Assembly: GCF_014653155.1 (NCBI RefSeq)
Contig: NZ_BNAF01000005.1
Location: forward strand, 186,001 to 250,000
Reading direction: 5' to 3'
Origin: Sphingobacterium griseoflavum
Lineage (GTDB): Bacteria > Bacteroidota > Bacteroidia > Sphingobacteriales > Sphingobacteriaceae
DNA length: 64,000 nucleotides
Position numbers and translations under genes: made by a program. Below the pieces are notes generated by a model that did no database searches, had not been told where the DNA came from, and worked only from the letters and a program-made list of their open reading frames with translations. Positions 19,215 to 28,191 of the stretch are shown piece after piece; position 1 is the first letter of the stretch; each line of letters begins with the position of its first letter.

Positions 19215-21457
19215 TGCTATTAGCGACGGATTTAGATGGAACATTTTTAGGTGGAAGCATGGAAAACAGGCTTCGCCTGTATCGGCTTATCAAGCAACAT
19301 ACGCATATACAACTTGTTTTTGTTACCGGACGTGGTGTGGAATCGGTGATTCCACTGTTGAACGACCCACTGATCCCGCGACCCAATTATATTATTGCCG
19401 ATGTGGGCGCTACCGTGGTCAACGGCCTTACCTTAGAGCCGGTTGCTTCCATACAGGCCGATATCGAAGCGCGTTGGCCATCCACTTACGCGATACGTGA
19501 GAAGGTGCTTGAAGTTGCTCCTGTTACTTTTCAGGAGGTGCCGCAACAACGACGCTGCTCTTTTTTCTACGATTCGGACGCGAATTTGGATGCGATATAC
19601 CAAGTTGCAGAAAGTTTTGACTGCGATATCATCACGTCTGTAGATAAGTATTTGGATGTGCTACCACGTGGTGTAAATAAAGGTAGTACCTTAAAAGCTT
19701 TGGTAGATCATTTGCATGTAGATGAGGATGCTGTATTGGTAGCAGGGGATACCCTTAACGACCTCTCGTTGTATAGAACAGGGTACAAAGGTGTGGTTGT
19801 CGGGCAAGCTGAACCAGGACTGATCGAACAAACAGCAGAGGATACCCATGTCTACCAGGCACAAGAGCCGGGTGCTGGCGGAATTTTAGAGTCTTTTTCG
19901 CACTTCCCTTCTTTTCAAAAATATGCGGATGAGGTTCGCAAACGGAAAATGCTACATCTCAAAAAAGGTTCAAATCAATTGGTCGTGGTTTACCATCGTT
20001 TACCCTTTGAGCAAGAAGTTGTAAATGGTAAATCAATCCGCGTGTCGCCAAAGAGCCCGAATGGCATCATCCCTTCCTTATTAGGCCTTTTCGAGAAAGG
20101 TCGATCAGGTATCTGGATAGGGGAGGAAGAGCAACAAAAAGATCGTCCGGAGATACCCAACGAATTAATTGACGAAGAGAGGTACCCACATTTGGTAGCC
20201 TCCACCATTAGCCTTCCCAAGGAAGATATCGATAAATTCTACCGTGTTTTTTCAAAAGAGGCTTTTTGGCCGACAATATTTTCATTTGTTGATAAGGCCA
20301 AGTTCAACCACGATGATTGGGAGCACTATTTAAAGATCAACCGTATTTTTGCCGAGCGGATAGCCAAGGAAGCCGATCAAGATGCTTTGGTGTGGATCCA
20401 CGAATATAATCTGTGGATGGTGCCAGCCTATCTCAAGGCACTGCGTCCCGATCTACGCATTGGTTTCTTCCACCATACTTCCTTTCCGGCAGCAGATATC
20501 TTTAATATTATCCCATGGCGTAAAGAAATCATTGGAAGCTTGCTGCTATGTGATTTTATCAGTTTCCACATTCCACGTTACGTGGAGAACTTTATCGACG
20601 TATTGCGCAGCCACACTCCATTTAAGGTCGTTAGAAAAATCAATGCGGCGAAACAGTTCCTGACCTATAGCTGTGCGCTCGGCGTCGATCAAATGACGAA
20701 ACTGATCGAGATTGACGGTCGGCAGATTCGATTGGGAGCACAACCGGTAGGCGTTAACATGGAAAAGGTAGAAAGCATCCTGAAGAAGTCCGATATCCGT
20801 AAAAAAATTGAAAGCGCCTTGGTGAAAAAATCTGAACAGGAAATGAGCACTATCCTCTCTGTTGAGCGATTGGATTACGTTAAGGGCCCGCTGGAAAAGA
20901 TACAAGCATTTGGTGAATTTTTAGAGGAGTATCCCGAATATCGGGGTAAGGTGGAGTTGGTGAACATCTGTACGCCACCATCTCAAGGTATGAAGATTTA
21001 CGATGATATTCGAGACGAAGTGAACAGAGCGGTGGGCGCCATTAACGGTCGTTTTGCCACAATGGATTGGGTGCCTATCCAATATTTTTACCGCGCACTT
21101 CCGTTTGAAGAAGTCGTTAGCCTCTACGCAAGCAGTGATATCGCATGGATCACACCGCTTCGTGACGGCTTGAATCTGGTTGCCAAAGAGTATGTCGCGG
21201 TTCAAGGTATTATTGGCGGAGATGGAGCGTTGGTTCTTTCGGAGTTTGCAGGTGCTTCGGTAGAGCTGCCCTACGCCATTCTGACAAATCCGTATGATAC
21301 GAAAAGCATGAAGGAAAGCTTGCTGAAAGCATTGTTAATGCCGGAAGATGAGCGTGCTGCACGGATTAAAAGGTTGTATGATCAAGTAAAGTATTACGAC
21401 ATACATTACTGGGGGAAAGACTTCGTGAAAGAACTGGAAAAAGCGCGAAAAGGTTAA
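19211..21457 (+). CDS. ggpPS: Bifunctional glucosylglycerol-phosphate phosphatase/synthase (HAD-IIB + GT20)
   Basis: 748 residues. Residues about 1-240 form a HAD-IIB phosphatase of the sucrose-phosphatase/Cof type: motif I DLDGTFLGG (Asp7/Asp9), motif II VTGR, motif III Lys in NKGSTLKAL, motif IV GDTLNDLSLY. Residues about 245-745 are a GT20 glycosyltransferase (FFHHTSFP, SVERLDYVKGPLEK, 'TPLRDGLNLVAKEYVA'). GT20 covers trehalose-phosphate synthase and glucosylglycerol-phosphate synthase (GgpS). The fusion order phosphatase-synthase is the one described for GgpPS in some gammaproteobacteria. Co-transcription with gpsA, which supplies glycerol 3-phosphate, favours glucosylglycerol as osmolyte. 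A trehalose role remains the alternative. Confidence 0.78.
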   Translation: MMLLATDLDGTFLGGSMENRLRLYRLIKQHTHIQLVFVTGRGVESVIPLLNDPLIPRPNYIIADVGATVVNGLTLEPVASIQADIEARWPSTYAIREKVLEVAPVTFQEVPQQRRCSFFYDSDANLDAIYQVAESFDCDIITSVDKYLDVLPRGVNKGSTLKALVDHLHVDEDAVLVAGDTLNDLSLYRTGYKGVVVGQAEPGLIEQTAEDTHVYQAQEPGAGGILESFSHFPSFQKYADEVRKRKMLHLKKGSNQLVVVYHRLPFEQEVVNGKSIRVSPKSPNGIIPSLLGLFEKGRSGIWIGEEEQQKDRPEIPNELIDEERYPHLVASTISLPKEDIDKFYRVFSKEAFWPTIFSFVDKAKFNHDDWEHYLKINRIFAERIAKEADQDALVWIHEYNLWMVPAYLKALRPDLRIGFFHHTSFPAADIFNIIPWRKEIIGSLLLCDFISFHIPRYVENFIDVLRSHTPFKVVRKINAAKQFLTYSCALGVDQMTKLIEIDGRQIRLGAQPVGVNMEKVESILKKSDIRKKIESALVKKSEQEMSTILSVERLDYVKGPLEKIQAFGEFLEEYPEYRGKVELVNICTPPSQGMKIYDDIRDEVNRAVGAINGRFATMDWVPIQYFYRALPFEEVVSLYASSDIAWITPLRDGLNLVAKEYVAVQGIIGGDGALVLSEFAGASVELPYAILTNPYDTKSMKESLLKALLMPEDERAARIKRLYDQVKYYDIHYWGKDFVKELEKARKG

Positions 21458-21535
21458 CATCTTTTGTTGATACGGTGCTAGCGGGCAGTGGTTATCAATA
21501 AATTCATTACCTTAGTGCTTCTAAAAAAACAACGG

Positions 21536-22030
21536 ATGAAAAAGCTGATAGTAGGCATGTTGACGTGGGGCTTTGTAGTGGTATCGAGCATTGCCAACGC
21601 GCAAATTGTAACAGATAACAGCAAGGAAGAGCTAGGCAAACCTTACCGACCTGAGGCTGATGCCCAGGCCGATATCGATAGCTTATTGCAGATAGCCAAG
21701 ATAGATGGTAAAACGTTGATTATTCAGGCTGGTGGAAATTGGTGTATTTGGTGCCTTCGCTTCAACAATTATATCCATCGCGATGCGGAAGTGCGCGCCC
21801 TGCTGGAAAGTGACTTTTTATATTACCATCTCAACTACTCCAAAGAGAACACAAACGAAGCTGTGTTTGAACGCTACGCACCGAAAGGCAGCGCGCTGGG
21901 ATATCCGTTTTTTATCATACTGAATGATCAGGGCGAAGTGCTCGCCGTGCGCGACAGTGGTTCCTTGGAAGCGGGACAAAGCTACGACCGCTCGAAGGTC
22001 TTGGCCTTCTTCAATAGCTATAGGCGATAG
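21536..22030 (+). CDS. Exported thioredoxin-fold protein with CIWC motif
   Basis: 164 residues from ATG 21536, which gives a signal peptide (MKKLIVGMLTWGF...IANAQ). The thioredoxin-like domain has its redox pair at Cys70/Cys73 within GNWCIWC, and the later 'GYPFFIILNDQGEVLA' carries the expected cis-Pro strand. The spacing resembles the thioredoxin_7/DUF255-like group of periplasmic proteins rather than classical TrxA. Likely a periplasmic disulphide reductase or isomerase. It starts about 80 bases after ggpPS and 17 bases before the GNAT gene. Confidence 0.83.
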   Translation: MKKLIVGMLTWGFVVVSSIANAQIVTDNSKEELGKPYRPEADAQADIDSLLQIAKIDGKTLIIQAGGNWCIWCLRFNNYIHRDAEVRALLESDFLYYHLNYSKENTNEAVFERYAPKGSALGYPFFIILNDQGEVLAVRDSGSLEAGQSYDRSKVLAFFNSYRR

Positions 22031-22046
22031 TAGCAGCTATTTTGAT

Positions 22047-22463
22047 ATGTTGGAAGAACTGCTGATTGAACAGGTTACTGCTGCTGTCACTTGGCGTTTG
22101 CGGCAAGTGGTGCTATACCCTGCAGGCACACTTGCCGATGTCATGATTGATGGGGATTTTGAGGCTACCCATTTTGGGGCTTATCACGATAACAATCTTG
22201 TTGGGGTAATTTCGCTATTTGCTGCAGGCGACAGTTTGCAGTTTAGGAAGTTTGCCGTCCGGGCAGACTACCAAGGCAAGGGCGTGGGAACTGCGCTTCT
22301 GCGCAGGGTATTTGCCTATGCCAAGGAATGGGAGATCACTTTAATTTGGTGCCACGCCCGCTTATCCGCGATATCGTATTATGAGCGGGTAGGTATGCAC
22401 CAAGAGGGGATCCCCTTTGAACGAAATGGTGTGGGGTATGTGCGTATGACATTAGCGATTTAA
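22047..22463 (+). CDS. GNAT-family N-acetyltransferase
   Basis: 138 residues from ATG 22047; longer frames overlap the previous gene. The acetyl-CoA loop is seen in 'FAVRADYQGKGVGTALLRRV' (R/QxxGxG/A as YQGKGVG). It is followed by 'LIWCHARLSAISYYERVGM', the usual end-of-domain helix with Tyr, and ends 'GVGYVRMTLAI'. Substrate unknown; the size suggests a single small-molecule or protein N-acetyltransferase. Confidence 0.87.
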   Translation: MLEELLIEQVTAAVTWRLRQVVLYPAGTLADVMIDGDFEATHFGAYHDNNLVGVISLFAAGDSLQFRKFAVRADYQGKGVGTALLRRVFAYAKEWEITLIWCHARLSAISYYERVGMHQEGIPFERNGVGYVRMTLAI

Positions 22464-22518
22464 GGCCCTTTAGTCAAAAAACGATATAGAAAGTAACGCT
22501 TTTTCGTCGTTGCTAGAC

Positions 22519-22585
22519 CGGGGGAAAAGCGACGCGGCAATCTCACCTTATACAAATAAAGAGTGCCGCGTCATGCTTCCCCGAG
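22519..22585. repeat. REP-like intergenic imperfect inverted repeat
   Basis: Left arm 22519-22544 and right arm 22561-22585 are imperfect reverse complements sharing the core GACGCGGCA and GGGGAA. They lie between the convergent GNAT and DoxX genes. The look is that of a dispersed palindromic intergenic element; it may also serve as a terminator. Confidence 0.6.
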
Positions 22586-22633
22586 AAAATGCATTTTAAG
22601 TGAATCAACCTTAAGATGGTTTTGTTTTATTAA

Positions 22634-23011
22634 CTAATTCTTGTCGAGCAAGTGTCGAAATTTTGTACGGTTGTCGATAATCATCCATATGTTAATTAGC
22701 AAGAGCGGCAATGAAATGGCCAAGCCGCTTGGCTCGAAGGTGGAATTGTGCACGACGATACCGATCATCACCGGGAGGATGACAACCGAGCCCAAAGCCC
22801 GTGTCCTTGGAAAAATAAATAATATGCCGCCGACGATTTCTACCAATCCTACCAAGGGAATTATCCATTTCAGTCGCTCGATTGCAGCAAAAATTTCTGC
22901 TTGTTCGGGCGTAAGCGCTGGCATGGGCATGTAGTTGAAAAATTTGTTCAGACCTGCGTTAATGAACATCAAGCCGAATAGTAAGCTGAAGATGAATTTA
23001 ATAATTTTCAT
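22634..23011 (-). CDS. DoxX-family small membrane protein
   Basis: 125 residues from ATG 23011 (MKIIKFIFSLLFGLMFINAG). An upstream frame exists without a sensible N-terminus. Four hydrophobic helices are visible, with the DoxX family pattern 'FINAGLNKFFNYMP', 'LKWIIPLVGLVEIVGGILFIF' and 'LGSVVILPVMIGIV'. It is an inner-membrane protein of no settled function, often linked to redox or thiosulfate metabolism in other bacteria. Confidence 0.85.
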   Translation of the reverse strand: MKIIKFIFSLLFGLMFINAGLNKFFNYMPMPALTPEQAEIFAAIERLKWIIPLVGLVEIVGGILFIFPRTRALGSVVILPVMIGIVVHNSTFEPSGLAISLPLLLINIWMIIDNRTKFRHLLDKN

Positions 23012-23111
23012 GACGATTACGTTTATATTGTTGATCCTAGCAAATGTAGTGTAGAAATCTGTATTTCCAATAGTCGTTTCCATTTCTTGCCTTAGGGAAA
23101 GGCCTGGAAAA

Positions 23112-23150
23112 AACTTAAAAGGGTTGGCAGCTTTATTTGCCACCAACCCT
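23112..23150 (-). terminator. Terminator of the S9 peptidase gene
   Basis: On the minus strand AGGGTTGG (23150-23143) pairs with CCAACCCT (23127-23120) and is followed by a T-rich stretch (TTTAAGTTTTTT). It begins 6 bases after the stop codon. Confidence 0.7.
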
Positions 23151-23155
23151 GTCTA

Positions 23156-25642
23156 TTATCTACGGAGCGGGTGCTCTTTATTTATTTCCGTTATGTCAAC
23201 ATCATCACGATTGGAGTCGCCCAACAGGTGTTCGGCAAAGTAGTCTGCCATTTTCCAAAAGAAGTATTCTGTCATGTTGCCGAAACCATGGCGTTGACCC
23301 GGCAAGAGCACGAAATCGAATCGCTTATTTGCTTTGATTAGTGCTTCGGCCATACGGATCGAGTTTGCGGGATGTACATTATTATCGATGTCACCGGTAG
23401 CAATGAGCAGTTTACCTTTTAAGTTTTTAGCCAATTCCGTGTTTTTTTCTATCTGATAGGAGAAGGTTGTATCACCTTTCGCACTGACCTTCTCGGCCAC
23501 ACCATGGTGGCGCTCGCTCCACCAGCGGTTGTAAATATTGTTTTCATGGTTTCCGGCGCCGGACACGGCTACTTTAAAGAAATCGGGATACACTAACATG
23601 GCTGCGGTAGACATAAATCCACCACCAGAATGCCCCGTAATACCTACACGATCAATATCGATAAACGAATAGCGATTAGCCAATTGCTCGGCAGCCACTT
23701 TTTTGTCTTCTAGACCGTAGTCGCGGAGATTACCGTAGCCGTAGGTATGGTACCATTTCGAACGATCGGGATGGCCACCGCGATTACCCACTGTGATCAC
23801 GATAAAGCCCATTTGTGCGAGGCGATCAATCCGGTCCATACTGCGGCCGAAGGCTTTGTTAACAGCTTCGGTTTGCGGTCCCGGATAAACATACTCCACG
23901 ATAGGGTATACGCGGGTAGAGTCAAAATCGAAAGGTTTGTACATCACCCCGTATAGATCGGTGATGCCGTCGCCCGCCTTCACACTGAAAGGCTCCGGAA
24001 ATTTGTAGCCCGCCGCAAACAATAGATCCAAGTCGGCTTCTTCCAATTTCATGATCAGTTGCCCACTGGAACTATATAAGTGTGATTGCGGGACGGAGTT
24101 TACGCGGGATGAATTGTTGACGAAATATTTACCACTTTCACTCATCTCTACCTGATGGTCGAAATCACCTTTGTTCAGCAATCTCGGCTCGCCACCGGAT
24201 AGCGGCAACGTGTAGTGATGGAGGTAGTACGGATCTTCATTACGCTCTTTCCCGTTGGCAGTAAAGGTAAATTGCTGTGTCGACGCGTCAAAACCAGTCA
24301 CATCATTACAGTTGAACTCGCCATGAGTTAGTTGTTTGACTAGCTTTCCATCCTTATTGTATAGGTAGAAATGTCCCCATCCGTCGCGTTGCGACCAATG
24401 TATAAACTGACTCCCATTTTTGATGAAATATGGTTTTTTAATATCCAAATATACATTAGAGCGCTCCTCTACCACCTGACGGGTTTGACCACTGATGTTT
24501 ACGGCAACGATATCAATTCGTTTTAGGTCACGGCTGGACCGGTTAATGTAGAATTCGTCGTTATCGCCCAACCAGTAGCTAATATAATATTTCCCTTTGT
24601 AGCTCGACTTGTCAGCATCTTTATTGTAAATGCCCACGGTTTGGTTTTTAAACGCGTTTATTGGGATCTTTTTGGCAGTTAATGCTTGTGCGTTAAACAC
24701 GTATAGATCTACCTCTGTCGAGTCGATCTCACCCGGCATTAAATATTTGTAGGTCTCCAAGGTTGGACGCTGTTGGCCAACATTGTTGATGACCCAAAGC
24801 GGACTCAGGTGACGGTTGTCTTTACGGGTCAATGCGAAATATTGTCCATTTGGGGACCAAAGTAACCGCACACCTTGCCGTTTCGTGGTTTCGTCATCCT
24901 CTTTGTCGCCCCCTGTAGTGGTGCTGTACTGATCGCCTCCCCAAGCATAATGTTGTACGCCATCTGTCGTGAATTGGTGCTCGACAATAGTGGAATCCTT
25001 TTCGTCTTTCAAGGCTTTGGCATAGTTTGCTTTGTCCATCCAGTAAAGGTTGTAGTTTTTTGCAAAGAAAATACGGCTGGTATCTGGGGAAAAGCTCGCC
25101 CAGTATGGTTTTGGCTTTTCTTTACTGCTTTCTTCCAATTCTTTAACTTGTTTCGTGGCGAGATCATATTCTAGATAGAATATTTTCTTTTTGAGTGTGT
25201 CAGATTTGTTTTTGAGCTTCCCGATTTCCTCTTTGCTTTTTACCGTGTCCTTCGTGCTCTTGACTTCGAAACGGAGGCGTTTTTCATCATCCGTAAATGT
25301 TAAGTTTTCGAGCGATAGGTGTTGTGCATCGAACGGGTTTTTTACAATGCTCGTTACCTGGGCTGCAAGATCCGCATTATTGAAAAGAAGTTGCCGTGAT
25401 TTTGCCTGTGGATCGACCAAATACCACTTCTTTCCGGTCGAAGTACGATATTCATACCAAAATCGGTCGCTGTGATTTATCCAATTCGGTCGGACATCGG
25501 TCGAGAAAATAAGATTTTGCAACTTGGTTGGAGAGAATTTTGCAGCTAAGCCATAGTTGGCCTTATCGGGCTGCTTTTTTTGCTCTTGAGCTGGCGAAAT
25601 AAAGTATATGCCAGCCAATAGAACGGTGCAGAGTTTTCGCAT
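23156..25642 (-). CDS. S9-family serine peptidase (dipeptidyl-peptidase IV-like)
   Basis: 828 residues with signal peptide (MRKLCTVLLAGIYFISPAQ). Residues about 60-540 are a beta-propeller resembling DPPIV_N, with insertions rich in Lys and Asp. The C-terminal alpha/beta-hydrolase starts near 580. Catalytic triad: Ser in GITGHSGGGFMS, Asp in 'GDIDNNVHPANS', His in PGQRHGFG. The substrate cleft lies between propeller and hydrolase, which restricts it to peptides. Probably periplasmic, removing N-terminal dipeptides. It stands alone between a terminator and a palindromic upstream region. Confidence 0.92.
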   Translation of the reverse strand: MRKLCTVLLAGIYFISPAQEQKKQPDKANYGLAAKFSPTKLQNLIFSTDVRPNWINHSDRFWYEYRTSTGKKWYLVDPQAKSRQLLFNNADLAAQVTSIVKNPFDAQHLSLENLTFTDDEKRLRFEVKSTKDTVKSKEEIGKLKNKSDTLKKKIFYLEYDLATKQVKELEESSKEKPKPYWASFSPDTSRIFFAKNYNLYWMDKANYAKALKDEKDSTIVEHQFTTDGVQHYAWGGDQYSTTTGGDKEDDETTKRQGVRLLWSPNGQYFALTRKDNRHLSPLWVINNVGQQRPTLETYKYLMPGEIDSTEVDLYVFNAQALTAKKIPINAFKNQTVGIYNKDADKSSYKGKYYISYWLGDNDEFYINRSSRDLKRIDIVAVNISGQTRQVVEERSNVYLDIKKPYFIKNGSQFIHWSQRDGWGHFYLYNKDGKLVKQLTHGEFNCNDVTGFDASTQQFTFTANGKERNEDPYYLHHYTLPLSGGEPRLLNKGDFDHQVEMSESGKYFVNNSSRVNSVPQSHLYSSSGQLIMKLEEADLDLLFAAGYKFPEPFSVKAGDGITDLYGVMYKPFDFDSTRVYPIVEYVYPGPQTEAVNKAFGRSMDRIDRLAQMGFIVITVGNRGGHPDRSKWYHTYGYGNLRDYGLEDKKVAAEQLANRYSFIDIDRVGITGHSGGGFMSTAAMLVYPDFFKVAVSGAGNHENNIYNRWWSERHHGVAEKVSAKGDTTFSYQIEKNTELAKNLKGKLLIATGDIDNNVHPANSIRMAEALIKANKRFDFVLLPGQRHGFGNMTEYFFWKMADYFAEHLLGDSNRDDVDITEINKEHPLRR

Positions 25643-25658
25643 ATTGGTGTTAGTGATT

Positions 25659-25679
25659 TTTTCGCTAAAGTAGCGAAAA
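25659..25679. promoter_or_regulatory. Inverted repeat ahead of the S9 peptidase
   Basis: TTTTCGCTA-AAG-TAGCGAAAA, a perfect 9-base inverted repeat with a 3-base centre, lies 17 bases upstream of the ATG. It could be an operator or an mRNA leader hairpin; nothing further shows which. Confidence 0.4.
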
Positions 25680-25888
25680 GTGTAACCTATATCGGCGGGC
25701 TAATTGTAAAAATTTAACGACATGAAAGTTTTGTGGCGTTCGCCCTAATGTGGGTGCGGTGTAAAAAGACGAGCGCTGCGCACCAGCTTATTTAGCAGAT
25801 ATACGTTAACTAAAAATGATCGAAGAGGACGACAGCTTATGACGGGTCCTAGAAACAGGGAGAGTGTACAAGCTATACGGAAAGATTA

Positions 25889-26935
25889 TTACCGTTTTCT
25901 TTCATTCTCCGATAGGATCTCAAGGTCTTTGCAAAAGTTAGCAGCCAGCGTTTCGTCAGTCGCCCAAGATGTAATAATACGCACGGCAGCGTGTGTTTCA
26001 TCGATCTCGGTCCATATATAAAAGGCATATTTGGCAAGAAGTTGATCAATCACTTTTCTTGGTAAAATAGGGAATAGCTGGTTGGTTTGGGGAGGTGTCA
26101 AGAACGAAAATCCCAATGCTATGAGACGGTCGGCAATCTGCTGGGCGCAACGGTTAGCTTTTTTCGCAAGATTAAAATATAGATCATCTGTAAATAAGGT
26201 GAGAAATTGTATACCTAAAATGCGGCCTTTGGCTAGTAGCGCACCTTTTTGCTTGAGGATGTAATCAAAATCCTCAGCTAGGTCTGCTGTGCGGAATACA
26301 ATGGCTTCTCCAAGTAGTGCGCCGTTTTTTGTTCCGCCAATATAAAAGACGTCTGTATAGGAGGCGATGTCGGCGAGGGATAAATCATTGTCTTTCGCCG
26401 TTAAAGCGTGTCCCAACCGCGCGCCGTCGAGGAAAAGAAAAAGGTCATGCTGCCTACATATCGCATGCAACGCCATAAGTTCGTCTTTGCGGTAGATTGT
26501 TCCTAGTTCGGTAGAATTAGAGATATACAACATTTTCGGTTTCACCACATGTGGGCGCAGTTGGTGCGCGGCTATGACTGCGGCAACGTCTGACGCTGTT
26601 ACTTTACCATTTACCGAATCCACGGTAATGATACGGTGTCCGATAGCTTCGATGGCTCCGGTTTCGTTGGCGTAGATATGGCCGGTTTTCGCGCTAATTA
26701 CGGCTTCATGCGGTCGCAAGAGGTGAGAAATCACCAATAAATTGGCCTGGGTTCCGCCAGAAACGAAATAGATCGGTGCCTCCGGATTGTTGATCTGGCC
26801 GCGAATCGCTTCCTTCGCATTTTTGGAATAATGATCTTCGCCGTAACCTAGCTCTTGCACAAGATTACTGCTGAAGAGTTGTTCCAAAATCAGGGGATGT
26901 GCCCCTTCGGCGTAATCATTTTTAAAGTTGTACAT
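25889..26935 (-). CDS. Low-specificity L-threonine aldolase-type PLP enzyme
   Basis: 348 residues, full length for the beta-eliminating lyase/threonine aldolase group. It splits L-threonine or allo-threonine to glycine and acetaldehyde. The PLP Lys lies in 'DVFYIGGTKNGALLGEA', the pyridine-binding Asp in 'LFLFLDGARLGHAL', and the N-terminal 'YFVSGGTQANLLVI' holds the phosphate site. No operon partner: the gene faces away from the BrkB gene and has a 250-base gap on the other side with no recognisable gene. Confidence 0.9.
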   Translation of the reverse strand: MYNFKNDYAEGAHPLILEQLFSSNLVQELGYGEDHYSKNAKEAIRGQINNPEAPIYFVSGGTQANLLVISHLLRPHEAVISAKTGHIYANETGAIEAIGHRIITVDSVNGKVTASDVAAVIAAHQLRPHVVKPKMLYISNSTELGTIYRKDELMALHAICRQHDLFLFLDGARLGHALTAKDNDLSLADIASYTDVFYIGGTKNGALLGEAIVFRTADLAEDFDYILKQKGALLAKGRILGIQFLTLFTDDLYFNLAKKANRCAQQIADRLIALGFSFLTPPQTNQLFPILPRKVIDQLLAKYAFYIWTEIDETHAAVRIITSWATDETLAANFCKDLEILSENERKR

Positions 26936-27047
26936 CGCGTCGTTTCAAGCTACAAAAGTACGGTGTTTATGCCAACCATTGGTTTTTTTCTAAACTTTTA
27001 GGTAGTGAAATAGGTTCTTTATTTGAACAAAATTAAATAGACAGCTT

Positions 27048-28013
27048 ATGGCAAAGGAAAAATTTCAGGTAGTAAAGTCGCACTTTACCATTTTAAAAAA
27101 TGCAGTAACAGGTTTCATGGGCGAGGATGGTCTAAAATTTAGCGCGTCATTGGCCTATTACACAGTGTTTTCCTTAGGTCCAATGTTGGTTTTGATCATC
27201 TCTTTGGCTGGTGTTTTTCTCGGTCAAGATGCTACGCAAGGAAAAGTTTACGAAGAGCTGCGGGAATTTGTCGGTTCGAGTGCGGCGCAACAAGTGCAGG
27301 AAGTTATTGCGAACCTATCTCTTTCAGGTAAGTCTACCATGGCGCTGATCATCAGTGCGGTGACTTTGCTTTTGGGAGCCACTACGGTATTTGGGGATAT
27401 TCAAAACTCCATCAACAAAATTTGGCAAGTGCGCCCAAAAGTGAAAAAAGGATGGGTAAAGTTGATTAAAGATCGACTGCTTTCCTCGTCGCTTGTTATT
27501 GGACTAGGTTTTTTACTGGTTGTTACACTGATTGTAAATGGCATTATACTTGCGTTTACCGATCGTTTACAACGATTTTTCCCTGAGATTACGGTTTTTT
27601 TGTTTAGTTCGATTAATTTTTTGATATCCTTCGGGGTAATATTCATTTTGTTTGGCGTAATTTTTAAAGTGTTGCCAGATGTCAATATCAAGTGGAAGAC
27701 TGTCCGTTCCGGTGCCTTGTTCACTGCATTGCTATTTGTTATTGGACGCTTTGGAATTGGCCTATACATAGAGAGCTCAAGTACAGAATCCACGTATGGC
27801 GCAGCGAGTTCAATTGTGCTAATTTTACTTTGGGTTTACTATACGGCAGCGATTCTGTATCTAGGTGCAACCTACACACGGGAGTATGCCGCTTATAAAG
27901 GGGTGCCGATAGAACCATCAGAATTTGCCGTGCATGTCGAGCTGCAAGAAACAGAGCGCGAAGTAAAAGTCGTTCCACCATCGACAGTCGGAAAGGAAGT
28001 TAGCGCGGATTAG
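27048..28013 (+). CDS. YihY/virulence factor BrkB-family membrane protein
   Basis: 321 residues. The family signature 'KFSASLAYYTVFSLGPMLVLI' opens the first membrane segment after a short cytoplasmic start. About six hydrophobic helices follow, with 'GATTVFGDIQNSINKIW' and 'LRPFxRF-like' loops (here 'IGRFGIGLYIESSS') and a charged tail. Often misnamed ribonuclease BN. The function is unknown; it is an inner-membrane protein with possible transport roles. A strong terminator follows at 28042. Confidence 0.9.
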   Translation: MAKEKFQVVKSHFTILKNAVTGFMGEDGLKFSASLAYYTVFSLGPMLVLIISLAGVFLGQDATQGKVYEELREFVGSSAAQQVQEVIANLSLSGKSTMALIISAVTLLLGATTVFGDIQNSINKIWQVRPKVKKGWVKLIKDRLLSSSLVIGLGFLLVVTLIVNGIILAFTDRLQRFFPEITVFLFSSINFLISFGVIFILFGVIFKVLPDVNIKWKTVRSGALFTALLFVIGRFGIGLYIESSSTESTYGAASSIVLILLWVYYTAAILYLGATYTREYAAYKGVPIEPSEFAVHVELQETEREVKVVPPSTVGKEVSAD

Positions 28014-28041
28014 TGCGTATAACAAAAAGCTATATATAAAA

Positions 28042-28071
28042 AAGGCATCTTAAAGGGTGCCTTTTTTTTTT
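28042..28071 (+). terminator. Terminator after the BrkB-family gene
   Basis: AAGGCATC pairs with GGTGCCTT (one G-U) around a short loop and is followed by a run of ten T. Confidence 0.85.
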
Positions 28072-28191
28072 ACGAATGTCCCGTCCTGAAATATGGATAC
28101 AAAAAAGAATCGTTATGGAAGATCATACACATTACATTAAGCGCACCCAGCGTGATTACACGATGAGTTTCAAGCTTACTCAAGAGGAGGA

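Noticed and set aside
19211..21457. Trehalose-6-phosphate synthase (otsA) as the primary name
   Set aside because: GT20 would allow it, but the N-terminal HAD fusion order and coupling to gpsA fit glucosylglycerol-phosphate better. Kept as the alternative.
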